DNA from: Prevotella sp.
GTDB lineage: Bacteria > Bacillota_I > Bacilli_A > ML615J-28 > CAG-313
DNA: 64,000 nt
Assembly (NCBI GenBank): GCA_023665755.1
Contig: JAMPDF010000003.1
Span: forward strand, 138,572 to 202,571
Reading direction: 5' to 3'
The notes under the pieces are model-generated. The model searched no databases, was not told the origin of the DNA, and saw nothing but the letters and a program-made list of their open reading frames with translations. This document shows, piece after piece, positions 17,931-27,635 of the stretch. Positions within the stretch are counted from its first letter, which is position 1. Each line of letters opens with the position of its first letter. A program made the position numbers and the translations under genes.

Positions 17931-19020
17931 CTTCCTTCTTCATGATTTTCTTAAACTCTTTTTCTAAATGACTCGCCATTTTCTTAAATCCTAAATCATT
18001 GGGATGAATACTATCAACAGTATACTCGTGATAATCATCTCCTAATAGTTTCGCCCCATTGATATAATAAATATGATGATCTTTTTTGCTTAATCTTTGT
18101 ACTAATTGTTGTTGAAATAACCGAATTTTCTCTCGTTTTTTGCCTAGTGTATCCGGATTTAAATCATCAAATAAATATTTAATTCTAGAAATTACAACAA
18201 TTGGTTTATTAGGATAATGCATTCTTATGATTTGAATCATATTTTCTAAAGTTGCCTCTAATTTTCCATTTGTCCCACCATTGGCTTCATAATCTAGCAC
18301 AAACATAGATGCATTTTCAATAGAGGCCATCATTTCTGCAACAACAGCCTCACCAAAAGCATTCCCAGAAAACCCAAAATTGATGATTTCTGCTTTCATT
18401 GCTCGAGATAAAAGATTTGTATAGCATAAGCCAGGACGGCTAGCACATCCACCTTGTGTAATAGATGTGCCGTAATACACAATCTTATCATGATTAGAAA
18501 AATTCTCAAGGGGCTTATGTATATAAGCACCTTCATCAATAGCGATTTCTATATGTTCCACTCCTCCATATAAGGGGAAATTGAGCACAATCAAACGCTC
18601 TTCTTGTTTTAAGTCTTTGAATAATGTATATTCATATTCTTGCATACCTACTGCAAATCGACTAGAATCATAAAACATTAATGAATCATAATCTTTACCC
18701 ACATAGCAATCAAACCCACCTTGCGCAACAAATGTCATGCCAGAAATACCAGCCATATGATGTACTTTCGCATGAATCACCAAGCAACTAGAATTGGTAA
18801 TAAAATGGAGCTGTCCACCTGCTGTATGCTTACTTAAAGCAACTACTTTAGGTGAAACTTTACCAATTTCTTCTTCCCATTTTCTCGAAAGCCTTTGATA
18901 CAAATGTTCTTCTTGAATCCAGTTCAAGCCATAAAATTGCACATCAGCAGTTAAAGGGTCTATCCATTTTGTCCCTACTATTGGGGTTAGTGGTATGTCA
19001 AAATTTTTATCTAAATTCAT
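17899..19020 (-). CDS. SGNH/GDSL-type hydrolase with N-terminal sandwich domain
   Basis: A 373-residue protein without a signal peptide. The C-terminal half has SGNH blocks: YYGTSITQGG (nucleophile Ser186), GFSGNAFG (oxyanion Asn220), and DSIHPNDLG (Asp336 and His339). The GTS in place of GDS, plus the N-terminal 170-residue beta-rich domain, match the GxDLY-type SGNH hydrolases, many of which are carbohydrate esterases. A role removing acyl groups from imported sugars is likely by family and context. It lies nine bases after the GntR gene. Confidence 0.8.
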   Translation of the reverse strand: MNLDKNFDIPLTPIVGTKWIDPLTADVQFYGLNWIQEEHLYQRLSRKWEEEIGKVSPKVVALSKHTAGGQLHFITNSSCLVIHAKVHHMAGISGMTFVAQGGFDCYVGKDYDSLMFYDSSRFAVGMQEYEYTLFKDLKQEERLIVLNFPLYGGVEHIEIAIDEGAYIHKPLENFSNHDKIVYYGTSITQGGCASRPGLCYTNLLSRAMKAEIINFGFSGNAFGEAVVAEMMASIENASMFVLDYEANGGTNGKLEATLENMIQIIRMHYPNKPIVVISRIKYLFDDLNPDTLGKKREKIRLFQQQLVQRLSKKDHHIYYINGAKLLGDDYHEYTVDSIHPNDLGFKKMASHLEKEFKKIMKKEDEKKNESIIK

Positions 19021-19029
19021 ATTTCTCCT

Positions 19030-19758
19030 CTATTTTTTAGAGAAGTTGTGTTTAAATCTAAAATGGGTTCCTAAAAAATATTGTCTATTGTACATAAATG
19101 CACAACCATTTTCTAAGTAGCTTACAGAACTCATATATAAAGCTGATTCATTTTCAGTGCAATGTAGGATTTCTGCAACCCTCGGTGCAAGAGATCTAGC
19201 TTCAATAGCGCATTCACAATTACGAATGACAAAGCCTAATTCTGCTTGTACATATGTATGAATGGAATGTAAAAATATTTCAGGTGTTAAATCTGGATAC
19301 AATTTTACTGGTAAATAAATTCTTTCATACACAAGTGGTGTATTGTTTAATTTTCTGACACGTTCTACATAGTATACTTTTTCTACAGGTAATAACTGAA
19401 GTTTTTTGATAATGATTTCATCAGGTTGCTCTACCGAAAAATTAATCACAGTATTGATTAATTCACCATCTCCACCTATCATTTCTCTAGAAAAGCTAAA
19501 GAAAGGTACCTTTGAATTTTGATCCATTTCTGTTTTGTTAAACACAACAAATGTACCTTTTCCTTTATGACGATAAATATAGCCATCTACTAATAAATTA
19601 TCTACTGCGTGCCGAACGGTCATTCTGGCTACACCATATTTTGCACATAATTCAATTTCACTAGGAATCATATCGCCTTGTTTTAATTTACCGCTTAAAA
19701 TATCTTTTCTTAAATCTCTTTCAATAACCTTATATATAGGTTCTTTTACTTCTACCAT
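19030..19758 (-). CDS. GntR family (HutC/UTRA) transcriptional regulator of the glycan locus
   Basis: The 242 residues comprise a winged helix at 1-70 (IPSEIELCAKYGVARMTVRH, then GKGTFVV) and a UTRA ligand-binding domain from about 80 to 238 with the family phrases VYYVERVRKLNNTPLVYERIY (split across 130-150) and ARSLAPRVAEILHC. Such regulators respond to phosphorylated or free sugars and bind short palindromes of the GTCTAGAC or GTATATAC kind. Matching sites occur at 34679-34710, 38799-38836 and 41841-41856, so it probably represses its own operon and two neighbours. Confidence 0.9.
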   Translation of the reverse strand: MVEVKEPIYKVIERDLRKDILSGKLKQGDMIPSEIELCAKYGVARMTVRHAVDNLLVDGYIYRHKGKGTFVVFNKTEMDQNSKVPFFSFSREMIGGDGELINTVINFSVEQPDEIIIKKLQLLPVEKVYYVERVRKLNNTPLVYERIYLPVKLYPDLTPEIFLHSIHTYVQAELGFVIRNCECAIEARSLAPRVAEILHCTENESALYMSSVSYLENGCAFMYNRQYFLGTHFRFKHNFSKK

Positions 19759-19767
19759 TTTTCCCTC

Positions 19768-21273
19768 CTATTGATTATTATTAGGACTTAACGTTACAAC
19801 TTCTCCTCCTAAATTTGTATTGACGCCTTCATAGGAAATCTGATGTGCATTGGCAAAGCTACTAGGAGCATTGCAAGCTGCATATCGTTCGGATACCATT
19901 GGTACTTTATAAACCGTTCCATTGATATTGCGATATAAGTAAACTTCATGCCAAATACAATTTACGCTTGCTGCGTTGGTTTTTTGCGTTGGTTTACCCT
20001 CATTTGCTACTTGATCTAGTGCGCATACACGTTTAAATTCTGCTTTGTATACCCCCATACCTTTTGATGGAAATTCTGGAGACAAGAAGACTTTAGAATA
20101 GTCTAGTCCTAATTGGTAACTTGCACGTTTTTGTACATATGTTTCGATCGTTGTTTCTTCTAATAATTCAATTCTTAATTGCAAATAATTTTCTCTTGGT
20201 GAAAATACACTCATTCGAATCGTATCACCAGGGTAATAATAATAACAAGTATCTTGCCAAGCAGCATTTGCAAAATGATTACCAGAATCAATCCATCTCC
20301 AAAATGGACGATAGGCTACTGATTTTGACCAGTCTACAACCCCTGTTGTGGCATCAGCCCCTACTGTCCAAGACACACCCACATCTGATTCAGAAACGCT
20401 ATTTCCACCTAAATAAACAGATGGGTTATCCATATACCGGAATGCACTTGCATCGTATGGACTAACTCCTGTTCTTTTTTCATCTGGAATAAATTCAGGA
20501 AGGGTTACAACAACCTCAATACCGGACCAATAATCACGACTAGATACACATTTGCGATATACTGCCCCCGCAAATTCACTGAGTCTACCAGGCTTAATCT
20601 CACCTTCTATTGTACCGGTAAAGACATTGGCTTTGTGCCATAAAGCAGCTGGTGAAAAATTAGAGTCTTGTGGAACAGTAATCTCAAATTTTTTTTCATG
20701 GTTATGCATATTTAAACTTAAATGTGCGGTAAGTGTTACTACTGTTTCTTGTTGAGGTAATACGACTTTACCTGTTGAATCAATAATTTCTGGATGACTG
20801 GATAGCCAAACGATGCTAACGTTTTGATTATCTGCATTTTTACTAGATGGAAGTTGAATAGATGTATCTAGTGTTTGTGGCAAAATCAAACTATTTGCTA
20901 CTTTTTCTAAGGTTTGCATACTTGTATCTCCTAATACCGTAATGATAAATGTTTGCTTTAACGTTTTGCCATCAAGAGTGGCAGTACCGATTAAAATAAC
21001 GGTTTGTGAAACCTCTTTTCTATGAATTACTCCTTGATTGGTCATCACACTTTCATTGCTGGACTCCCAAACCACTTGGATAGTTTTAGATTCATAGGTA
21101 TAGGTATCTGTTAAATTGAGATGTTGATCCAATTCGGCAGGTATATGTAAAGAGGTAAAAAATTGCTCTAATGTGCTTGTTTTACTAGAAGTACAACTAC
21201 CTAGCAATAATAGCACAAAAAGGCAAATATTGCAAAAAATTAGTCTAGATAATTTAGTCATAGTAGTCCTCAT
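19768..21273 (-). CDS. Lipoprotein with decayed Ig-like domains and an unnamed C-terminal domain
   Basis: This 501-residue precursor has a signal peptide ending in the lipobox LLGSC (Cys27). Two repeats of about 80 residues follow (strand phrases VVWESSNESV and IVWLSSHPEI), resembling bacterial Ig-like domains. The C-terminal 270 residues form a domain that is clearly paralogous to the protein at 40781-41731: shared blocks include YRK, MDNPxVYLGG, YRPFWRxI, YYYxPGDxIRM, YLQLRIE, TTIExYVQ, AEFKRV and GGExVT. I know no name for this domain. It overlaps the solute-binding protein gene by 20 bases and is anchored outside the membrane beside it, so glycan binding or cleavage is a fair inference. 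Confidence 0.75.
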   Translation of the reverse strand: MRTTMTKLSRLIFCNICLFVLLLLGSCTSSKTSTLEQFFTSLHIPAELDQHLNLTDTYTYESKTIQVVWESSNESVMTNQGVIHRKEVSQTVILIGTATLDGKTLKQTFIITVLGDTSMQTLEKVANSLILPQTLDTSIQLPSSKNADNQNVSIVWLSSHPEIIDSTGKVVLPQQETVVTLTAHLSLNMHNHEKKFEITVPQDSNFSPAALWHKANVFTGTIEGEIKPGRLSEFAGAVYRKCVSSRDYWSGIEVVVTLPEFIPDEKRTGVSPYDASAFRYMDNPSVYLGGNSVSESDVGVSWTVGADATTGVVDWSKSVAYRPFWRWIDSGNHFANAAWQDTCYYYYPGDTIRMSVFSPRENYLQLRIELLEETTIETYVQKRASYQLGLDYSKVFLSPEFPSKGMGVYKAEFKRVCALDQVANEGKPTQKTNAASVNCIWHEVYLYRNINGTVYKVPMVSERYAACNAPSSFANAHQISYEGVNTNLGGEVVTLSPNNNQ

Positions 21274-22783
21274 CTAAGTTATATTTTACTTTGAATGACG
21301 CTTCAATCAATGCAGAAAGGTTGGCCATCCTTGCTCTAATATCATCAATTTCTCCTTTTATAGCACTTTGAATAGTTAACATATAAGAACCTTCTGCTTG
21401 TGCTTTTGCCTCATCTAGACTATAAAAATAATCTGGATATCCTTTGGTAATAATCGAACGATGACATTCAATAGATGATACACTACCATAATAAGAAATG
21501 ATTCTTTGGTCAATATATTCATCTATATAATCATCAATAGAGCATTCTTTTGTCGTTTCATCTAATTCTGGGAAAACTTGCATTTCTGACCAAATTTTAA
21601 AGATAATTTCATCATACAAAGTGGAGTTTTCATATCCTGGTTTGATGTTTGCCTTCGAATAGGAAGAAGAAATCACAAATTGTGTTTTGCCATAAACATC
21701 ATTGATATAATAATCTGATAAATTATCTTTATCTTTTACATTTGGTCCTACAGGATATGGAACAAAACCAATTTGGAAGTCTTTATCTAACCATTTATTG
21801 GATTGATAAATCCAATAAGACTGACCATTGTGGAAAGCTACTTTTCCTTTTACCATTTCGGTTGAAGTAGCATTGGCTAAATCACATGAGTCAATATCCC
21901 AACGAATCGTTGAATTGAGTGTATTTAAATAAGATAGTGTATCAATAGCCGCTTGGGAAGTCAGTTGACACTTTAAATCACCATCAATGACATGTACACC
22001 ATTTGCACCTAACATTTGATATGCCCAGTTATAAGCCGTTCCACCCATTACATAATAATCATTAGGTAATACTTGGTCTAGTTTGGCACAAATTTCTGTA
22101 TATTTATCCCATGTCCATTCTCCATTTAACCACAATCTGCTAGGTAAATCACCATTTCCTTCGCCTAAATAGTCTTCTAATAAATCAATATTATAAAAAA
22201 TTCCTTCATCAGCAGTAGGATAAATGTCTTGATAGGAATAAATTTCACCAAGAGCAGTTCCATACGCCTTTGCTTCTTTCCAGTATCCTTTTACACCATA
22301 AGCCTCAATCAGTGAAGTGAGTGGTGTAATTGAATTGGCTACGGCTAACGTACCAATAGAATAAGATGGTACTTCATAAATATGTGCTTTAGGTGTTCCA
22401 GCTGCACTATTTTGAATGATATATCTTTCTCTTGCTCCACCCCAAGATGCATCAGAAGGATAAGGTACATATTCTACTTTAATGTTGTACTTCTTCTCAA
22501 CTGCTTCAATTGCTTTTACTTTTTCTTCTTTAAATAGTTTGGTGTAATTGGCGTTACGTGGGTCAGATGTAGATACAACATCTACCATAATGGTAAATTT
22601 AGCACCCATGAAGTCGTATTCTACTTCCTCTTGATTACCCCCATTTCCGCCTGTATTTCCTCCCCCATTTCCACCTGTGTTACCACCATTACCTGGAGTA
22701 GGTTTCTTTTTACATCCTACCATACTTAAAACAAGTATGAAACATAACAGTAGTGTACAAATTTTCAATTGTTTGTTTTTCAT
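21254..22783 (-). CDS. ABC transporter sugar-binding lipoprotein
   Basis: A 509-residue family 1-type extracellular solute-binding protein. The signal peptide ends in a lipobox-like VGCKKK (Cys24). A low-complexity Gly/Asn linker (residues 30-51) precedes the binding fold, which begins FTIMVDVV. Internal phrases such as KVAFHNGQSYW and QIGFVPYPVGP are typical of large oligosaccharide-binding proteins. It is followed by no permease downstream but preceded by two (22804 and 23804), which should be its partners. No ATPase gene is present, so a shared MsmX-type ATPase is needed. Confidence 0.88.
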   Translation of the reverse strand: MKNKQLKICTLLLCFILVLSMVGCKKKPTPGNGGNTGGNGGGNTGGNGGNQEEVEYDFMGAKFTIMVDVVSTSDPRNANYTKLFKEEKVKAIEAVEKKYNIKVEYVPYPSDASWGGARERYIIQNSAAGTPKAHIYEVPSYSIGTLAVANSITPLTSLIEAYGVKGYWKEAKAYGTALGEIYSYQDIYPTADEGIFYNIDLLEDYLGEGNGDLPSRLWLNGEWTWDKYTEICAKLDQVLPNDYYVMGGTAYNWAYQMLGANGVHVIDGDLKCQLTSQAAIDTLSYLNTLNSTIRWDIDSCDLANATSTEMVKGKVAFHNGQSYWIYQSNKWLDKDFQIGFVPYPVGPNVKDKDNLSDYYINDVYGKTQFVISSSYSKANIKPGYENSTLYDEIIFKIWSEMQVFPELDETTKECSIDDYIDEYIDQRIISYYGSVSSIECHRSIITKGYPDYFYSLDEAKAQAEGSYMLTIQSAIKGEIDDIRARMANLSALIEASFKVKYNLDEDYYD

Positions 22784-22803
22784 AATTAAATCCTTTCTTT
22801 TTC

Positions 22804-23811
22804 TTATCCAACAATACCAGATCTCTCAATTCCTTCCACAAAGAACTTTTGAAGAAAAAAATACATAATGAGTACAGGTAACATCACAAGTATGCCCGCC
22901 GTATTCAAAATCATCGATACAAATAATGGGTTACTGGTTACATCTTGCCCCATTAATTGCCAAATGTTTGCCTGGAGGAGTGCTTGTTGTAGCGACCCAC
23001 CAGAAGCCATCGTTTGTAGTTGTGTAGCTAATGTATACACATCTGTGGCGCCATTAATAAAGAATAAATTGGTATAATAGTAATCATTCCATTGCCATAC
23101 AAAAGCAAGTAACAATACGGTCAAAATGGTACTTCTTACGCATGGAAACATGACTTTTACAAATACTTGGAATACATTACATCCATCCATATAAGCTGCT
23201 TCTTCCAATTCTTTAGGTAATCCTTTAAAAGCTTGCCTAAACAAATAAATAAAGATACCTGATTTAATTCCCATGCCTAAACCTGCCATCAAGAATAAGA
23301 CATATTTTTTCCCAATGAGTCCCGTTTTGGCAAAATTAATATACATCGGTAAAGATACCATTGTTTGTGGTACAATAATCGTAAATAAACTCAAGAAAAA
23401 TAAAGCCTTTTTTCCTTTAAAATCTAATCTAGCAAATGCATATCCTGCGCAAGCAGTAGAAATCATTTGCAATATGGATACAGTTAAAGAATTGAAAAAT
23501 GTTGTTCCTAATGCTTTCCAATAATTGAGGGCTGTGATAGCAATTTTAAAATTCTGAATAGAAAATTGCTCAGGAATCCACATGACTTTAGGATTATTGA
23601 CATCCGTTGGTAAACGAAATGCTACAGCTAGTTGCAAAAATAATGGGTATAAAATAATAAATGAAATGCCTATCATAAATACATATTTGATAATATCAAA
23701 GATAATTTTGAGACATTTTGATCCTACAACCTTCCTTTTTTGGGGTGTTGCAAGAGATTCTTTGATGCGTTTACTGGCGTTTTCGAAAGGCTTTTTGACT
23801 ATTTTATTCAT
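22804..23811 (-). CDS. Carbohydrate ABC transporter permease (MalG/CUT1 type)
   Basis: The 335 residues have an N-terminal cytoplasmic stretch and six predicted membrane spans. The ATPase-docking EAA loop reads EEAAYMDGCNVFQVFVKVMF near residues 199-218, which fits CUT1 permeases. It overlaps the partner permease 23804-24979 by eight bases. Together with that protein and the 21254 binding protein it should form one importer. Confidence 0.9.
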   Translation of the reverse strand: MNKIVKKPFENASKRIKESLATPQKRKVVGSKCLKIIFDIIKYVFMIGISFIILYPLFLQLAVAFRLPTDVNNPKVMWIPEQFSIQNFKIAITALNYWKALGTTFFNSLTVSILQMISTACAGYAFARLDFKGKKALFFLSLFTIIVPQTMVSLPMYINFAKTGLIGKKYVLFLMAGLGMGIKSGIFIYLFRQAFKGLPKELEEAAYMDGCNVFQVFVKVMFPCVRSTILTVLLLAFVWQWNDYYYTNLFFINGATDVYTLATQLQTMASGGSLQQALLQANIWQLMGQDVTSNPLFVSMILNTAGILVMLPVLIMYFFLQKFFVEGIERSGIVG

Positions 23812-24979
23812 GATTATTCACCGCCTTTTTTAAGATTAGATACAATAATCCCATAATTAGTAAATTCACTCCAAAATAAACAATCGCAATTGCAGAAGAC
23901 ATACCATAAGATATTTTGGCTCCTGATGAATCGGTTGTCATCATTCGAATCAATTCACTAGATGCAAAACTATCCACAATTGAATAAATCAATACGGGAA
24001 GAAACATCCTAGAAGCCATTGGCACAGTGATTTTACAAAAACAATCATATGCGGTAGCACCTTCAATTTTAGCGGCCTCATATAAGTGTTTGGGAATGGA
24101 TTGGAGTGCTGCAATAAAAATCAAAATTTGGATACCAGATTTCGTTACAATGGTAAAGATACGATCAACTGCTTGAATCAAGAATTGAATCAAACCTTCA
24201 CCAATACCCATGTCCAATAAGAATGTTTGAATGCCTGATGACATTTGCGAAAATCCACTCATTGTTGAATCCATTGTTGTACCAAATGAACCACTTAGAG
24301 CTAAACTAATCACGGTTGTGTTATAAATAACAGGTATAAAGAACACCATTTTAAAGAATTGATGACCTTTGAATTTGGTATTCAATACTACAGCAACTAG
24401 TAAACTAAATATAAAAATAACAGGAACATTGATAAGCATTTCTAAAATCGAGTTCGTTAATACTTCTAAAAAGGTTTTTGTACCAAGCATTTGGGTTTTA
24501 AATAGATTGATATAATTTTCCATACCGACCCATTTGATGGTTAATCCTCCAGCAACACTTGTAACCTCATTAAAACTCCAATAAATTGTCATACATAGTG
24601 GTATTGCAAAGAATAATGCGAAACCAATTAGCCATGGTAAGACTAAAACATATCCACCTACTGCTGATTGTCGTTTAAAACTCATCGTATTAAACTTGTG
24701 AAGCATCGATTGAAAAAAGTTAAGTTTGACATAATTTCCATTTTCTATTCGCAATTGATTGATTTGATTCTTTTGAATTTGAGTTTTGATTTTTAATTCT
24801 GTATGTTCTAATCGATTGAGTTTTTTGACGTTGGGTCTTTTTTTCGCATTTTCTATTTGAACTGTTTCAACATATTGTTTTCTCACTGTTTCTAACTTTG
24901 TCAAAAGGGTAGCCTGATGTTGATTCAATTTTTCTTGTAATCGTGTTTGTTCTTCTTGGGTCAAGTGCTTTTGTTTCAT
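23804..24979 (-). CDS. Carbohydrate ABC transporter permease (MalF type) with N-terminal coiled coil
   Basis: A 391-residue protein. The C-terminal 290 residues have six membrane spans and an EAA loop (LYEAAKIEGATAYDCFCKIT, near 303-322). The first 100 residues are highly charged and rich in Lys, Gln and Leu and look like a cytoplasmic coiled coil, which is not usual in CUT1 permeases. It pairs with the 22804 permease through overlapping genes. The extension might contact the ATPase or other locus proteins; that is speculative. Confidence 0.88.
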   Translation of the reverse strand: MKQKHLTQEEQTRLQEKLNQHQATLLTKLETVRKQYVETVQIENAKKRPNVKKLNRLEHTELKIKTQIQKNQINQLRIENGNYVKLNFFQSMLHKFNTMSFKRQSAVGGYVLVLPWLIGFALFFAIPLCMTIYWSFNEVTSVAGGLTIKWVGMENYINLFKTQMLGTKTFLEVLTNSILEMLINVPVIFIFSLLVAVVLNTKFKGHQFFKMVFFIPVIYNTTVISLALSGSFGTTMDSTMSGFSQMSSGIQTFLLDMGIGEGLIQFLIQAVDRIFTIVTKSGIQILIFIAALQSIPKHLYEAAKIEGATAYDCFCKITVPMASRMFLPVLIYSIVDSFASSELIRMMTTDSSGAKISYGMSSAIAIVYFGVNLLIMGLLYLILKKAVNNHE

Positions 24980-24980
24980 C

Positions 24981-27626
24981 TTATGCCCCCTTTCTTACTA
25001 CTTGATATTGACCAGATGGCACAATGATTCCTTGATAGTCAAAATCCGTGTTACTATAATTGAGTACGATTTGTGTTCCATTACTATATGTGGTTTTGAC
25101 AATATTCGCATCTGAATTCAAATATTCATGTCCAACTAATCTTGCTTGATAGATATCCAAATGATTTAGTTCTTGATAAACATCTAGCGTGCGTTGGTAC
25201 CAATTTTGATAATATGTTGCATATAAGTAGTTATATTCTGTATCTACTAAATCAATAGTTGTCTCATATGTCCATGTCATCGCTATATTGGATAAAGTTT
25301 CAATCGCCTTCATTTTGTGATAGTCAAAAGAGTAGGCATCATTCATATTAAAAGATGTACTAGAATAATCGATATACCCACTAACAACAAGCTGATAGAA
25401 GGGAACATCATACAATACAATAGCATAATCCGTTGCATGAGTTGGCACATCTAATGCTATATGCGTATAAGGTAATGCATAATCATTTGGCATAGTTAAA
25501 AGCATTTGATATTCATTTTGATATCTATCCATCACTTCAGTAAAGTACGCTTTTGTCTGTGTTTTAAATATCATATCTTTCGATTGATAACTACCATACA
25601 TCAATTGTCCAATATCAGAAAAAGCAATTTGTTGGATTTTCAATTTTTCTAAAAAGGAATCAATTTTTTCAAATGATGATGCATATGTTGTTGGTTTTAA
25701 AACATATTGTGGCGTTGTCGTTTGGTCTTGTAAATACATAGATTCTTTATTTTGATAATGCACAACTGTTTGACCATATTGATTGGCAATCAATTTTTGA
25801 TTTTTAACATACTGATCCGTATAAAGCGTGGCTAGTTGAAACATGGGATAAAAAGAAATTTGTTCTTTTCTTAATGTCTCTTGCAAGTTCAGCAATTGTT
25901 TCTTAGAGGCAATCGATTGATTGAGCTTTATCCGTCCATTATAAGTAGAATGAATACCTTGATTCATAAATCCTTGATAGATGAGGTGTATATCTTGAAC
26001 ACCATCTTGTTTCAACTGTTGGGCAATCGTTTGTACTTCTTTAGCAGTTGTTAAACTTTCAACGGTATGATACGTTATTCCTAAACGATTACGTGTTGCT
26101 AAATATCCACCAATCAGTGTTAAATCTAACGTAACCGATGAAGTTTGATCTTGTTTGGTCAATAGTCCTTCTTGAATAAGATAGGATTGATAGGCCTTTG
26201 CCATTCCTACATATGTCGTATCCTCTTCTAGTGGCCAAATATGTAAAACAATAGAAGTATTCATCATTTCATTAGTCCAAGTTTGAATATCCCCTAAACC
26301 TGATAAAGATTCAAATCGATACGTATCCGTTTCTCTTAAATAACACCGATAATATGTTTGATTATAGCCACTCTCATTTCCTGATTGATTCATTTGTGCT
26401 ACAATGGAACAGCATTCACTACCTTGTTCAATGATGTGAATCAATCCTTTACTAGATTCATCTCGATCAATTTTCATCCCATACACACCAAAAGAAATTT
26501 TGGTTTTTTCTGGTTTCATCGTGTTCGTCATCTTAGCCAAATCATCCCCATAAATCCGTTGTTCATAACTAGATGCATAAGAACGATTATTATTAAAATC
26601 CAAAATAGCACCACTGCCATCTGGAATCAAACTATAACCAGATTCTTCTATTGTGGCACAAGCAAAATAAGGTAAGATATCAATATAAATAAGTGGATAC
26701 TTTTCATAATCTACGATAGATTCACGAATGAGTTCAACTTGTAATCCTTTTTCTTCTAGCGTATACCGAATGGCAACTTCAAAAGTAGGATATGTTTTTT
26801 CAACCACTACCCCATGTTCTGCATTATCAAAAGCTAAATCTTCTTTGGTATAACCACATACGTTATAGAAAAGTTCATATAAACCTGTGATAGATAGTTC
26901 ATTTAATGCGGAAGGATTACTCAAAGCATAATATCCATGTTCAGTATTCAATTTATAATTTTTAAGATAAGATAAATACATCCGATACGTTGTATATTGA
27001 GGATCATTAGCTGCCTTTAATTCATCTACATAAGCTTGGCTTTTAGACTGAATCATTTCTTCAAAACGTTCTTGTGAAATTACCTGCGGAAAATCGGTAT
27101 AATCTGTTTTGATTTTGCCACCTAAATAGTACAAGACTTCAATGCTATTTTCTGTTTTTCGAATGGCATAGCGATGCATTTTTTCATAATTGATAGCATA
27201 ATTATAATTCCCATATTTAGTAGGTGATCCAAGGCTACCTGAATAATACAAAGTAAGTGTATCTGCTTTATTTAAACTAGCCGGTTTAGATTCATAGATT
27301 TGCTGATTGGTTTTATCCTTTAATGTAAAATGTGTAGTCGTATAATCGATTATAAACTCATACTGATTATTTTCTAATATATCTTGACTCATTTCTAAAT
27401 CATCATAAGTGATAAAGCCCGTTTTATCATAGGGAGTGTGCGTTGGAAAAGCCTTTTTCCCTGTGACAACGATGATGATAATTGTGCCTAATAACAACAA
27501 TATAAATAACAAAATACCAAGTTTAACAAAAGGAAATTTGAAATTTTCTTTTTTGTTTTTGATATATTGCTTAATGTTAATCCACCATTTTTTATAAAAG
27601 GGAAGGGTAAAATAATTTTCTTGCAT
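24981..27626 (-). CDS. DUF5696 family membrane-anchored protein
   Basis: An 881-residue protein with a basic N-terminus, one membrane anchor near residues 36-57, and a large extracytoplasmic part. The start region (TYDDLEMSQDILENNQYE) and the C-terminal half, including DVPFYQLVVSGYIDYSS, match the DUF5696 proteins found in Firmicute sugar transporter clusters alongside Yip1 and NHL proteins. The middle (about 500-800) alternates strands and helices like a glycosidase-type barrel (DIHLIYQGFMNQG, then SFYPMFQLATLY), so an enzymatic role on the glycan is possible. No function is established. It is separated by one base from the next gene. Confidence 0.75.
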   Translation of the reverse strand: MQENYFTLPFYKKWWINIKQYIKNKKENFKFPFVKLGILLFILLLLGTIIIIVVTGKKAFPTHTPYDKTGFITYDDLEMSQDILENNQYEFIIDYTTTHFTLKDKTNQQIYESKPASLNKADTLTLYYSGSLGSPTKYGNYNYAINYEKMHRYAIRKTENSIEVLYYLGGKIKTDYTDFPQVISQERFEEMIQSKSQAYVDELKAANDPQYTTYRMYLSYLKNYKLNTEHGYYALSNPSALNELSITGLYELFYNVCGYTKEDLAFDNAEHGVVVEKTYPTFEVAIRYTLEEKGLQVELIRESIVDYEKYPLIYIDILPYFACATIEESGYSLIPDGSGAILDFNNNRSYASSYEQRIYGDDLAKMTNTMKPEKTKISFGVYGMKIDRDESSKGLIHIIEQGSECCSIVAQMNQSGNESGYNQTYYRCYLRETDTYRFESLSGLGDIQTWTNEMMNTSIVLHIWPLEEDTTYVGMAKAYQSYLIQEGLLTKQDQTSSVTLDLTLIGGYLATRNRLGITYHTVESLTTAKEVQTIAQQLKQDGVQDIHLIYQGFMNQGIHSTYNGRIKLNQSIASKKQLLNLQETLRKEQISFYPMFQLATLYTDQYVKNQKLIANQYGQTVVHYQNKESMYLQDQTTTPQYVLKPTTYASSFEKIDSFLEKLKIQQIAFSDIGQLMYGSYQSKDMIFKTQTKAYFTEVMDRYQNEYQMLLTMPNDYALPYTHIALDVPTHATDYAIVLYDVPFYQLVVSGYIDYSSTSFNMNDAYSFDYHKMKAIETLSNIAMTWTYETTIDLVDTEYNYLYATYYQNWYQRTLDVYQELNHLDIYQARLVGHEYLNSDANIVKTTYSNGTQIVLNYSNTDFDYQGIIVPSGQYQVVRKGA

Positions 27627-27635
27627 ATGTCCCTC

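Noticed and set aside
22630..22695. Tandem repeat near 22.65 kb
   Set aside because: It is the Gly/Asn linker of the binding protein, a simple low-complexity coding stretch.
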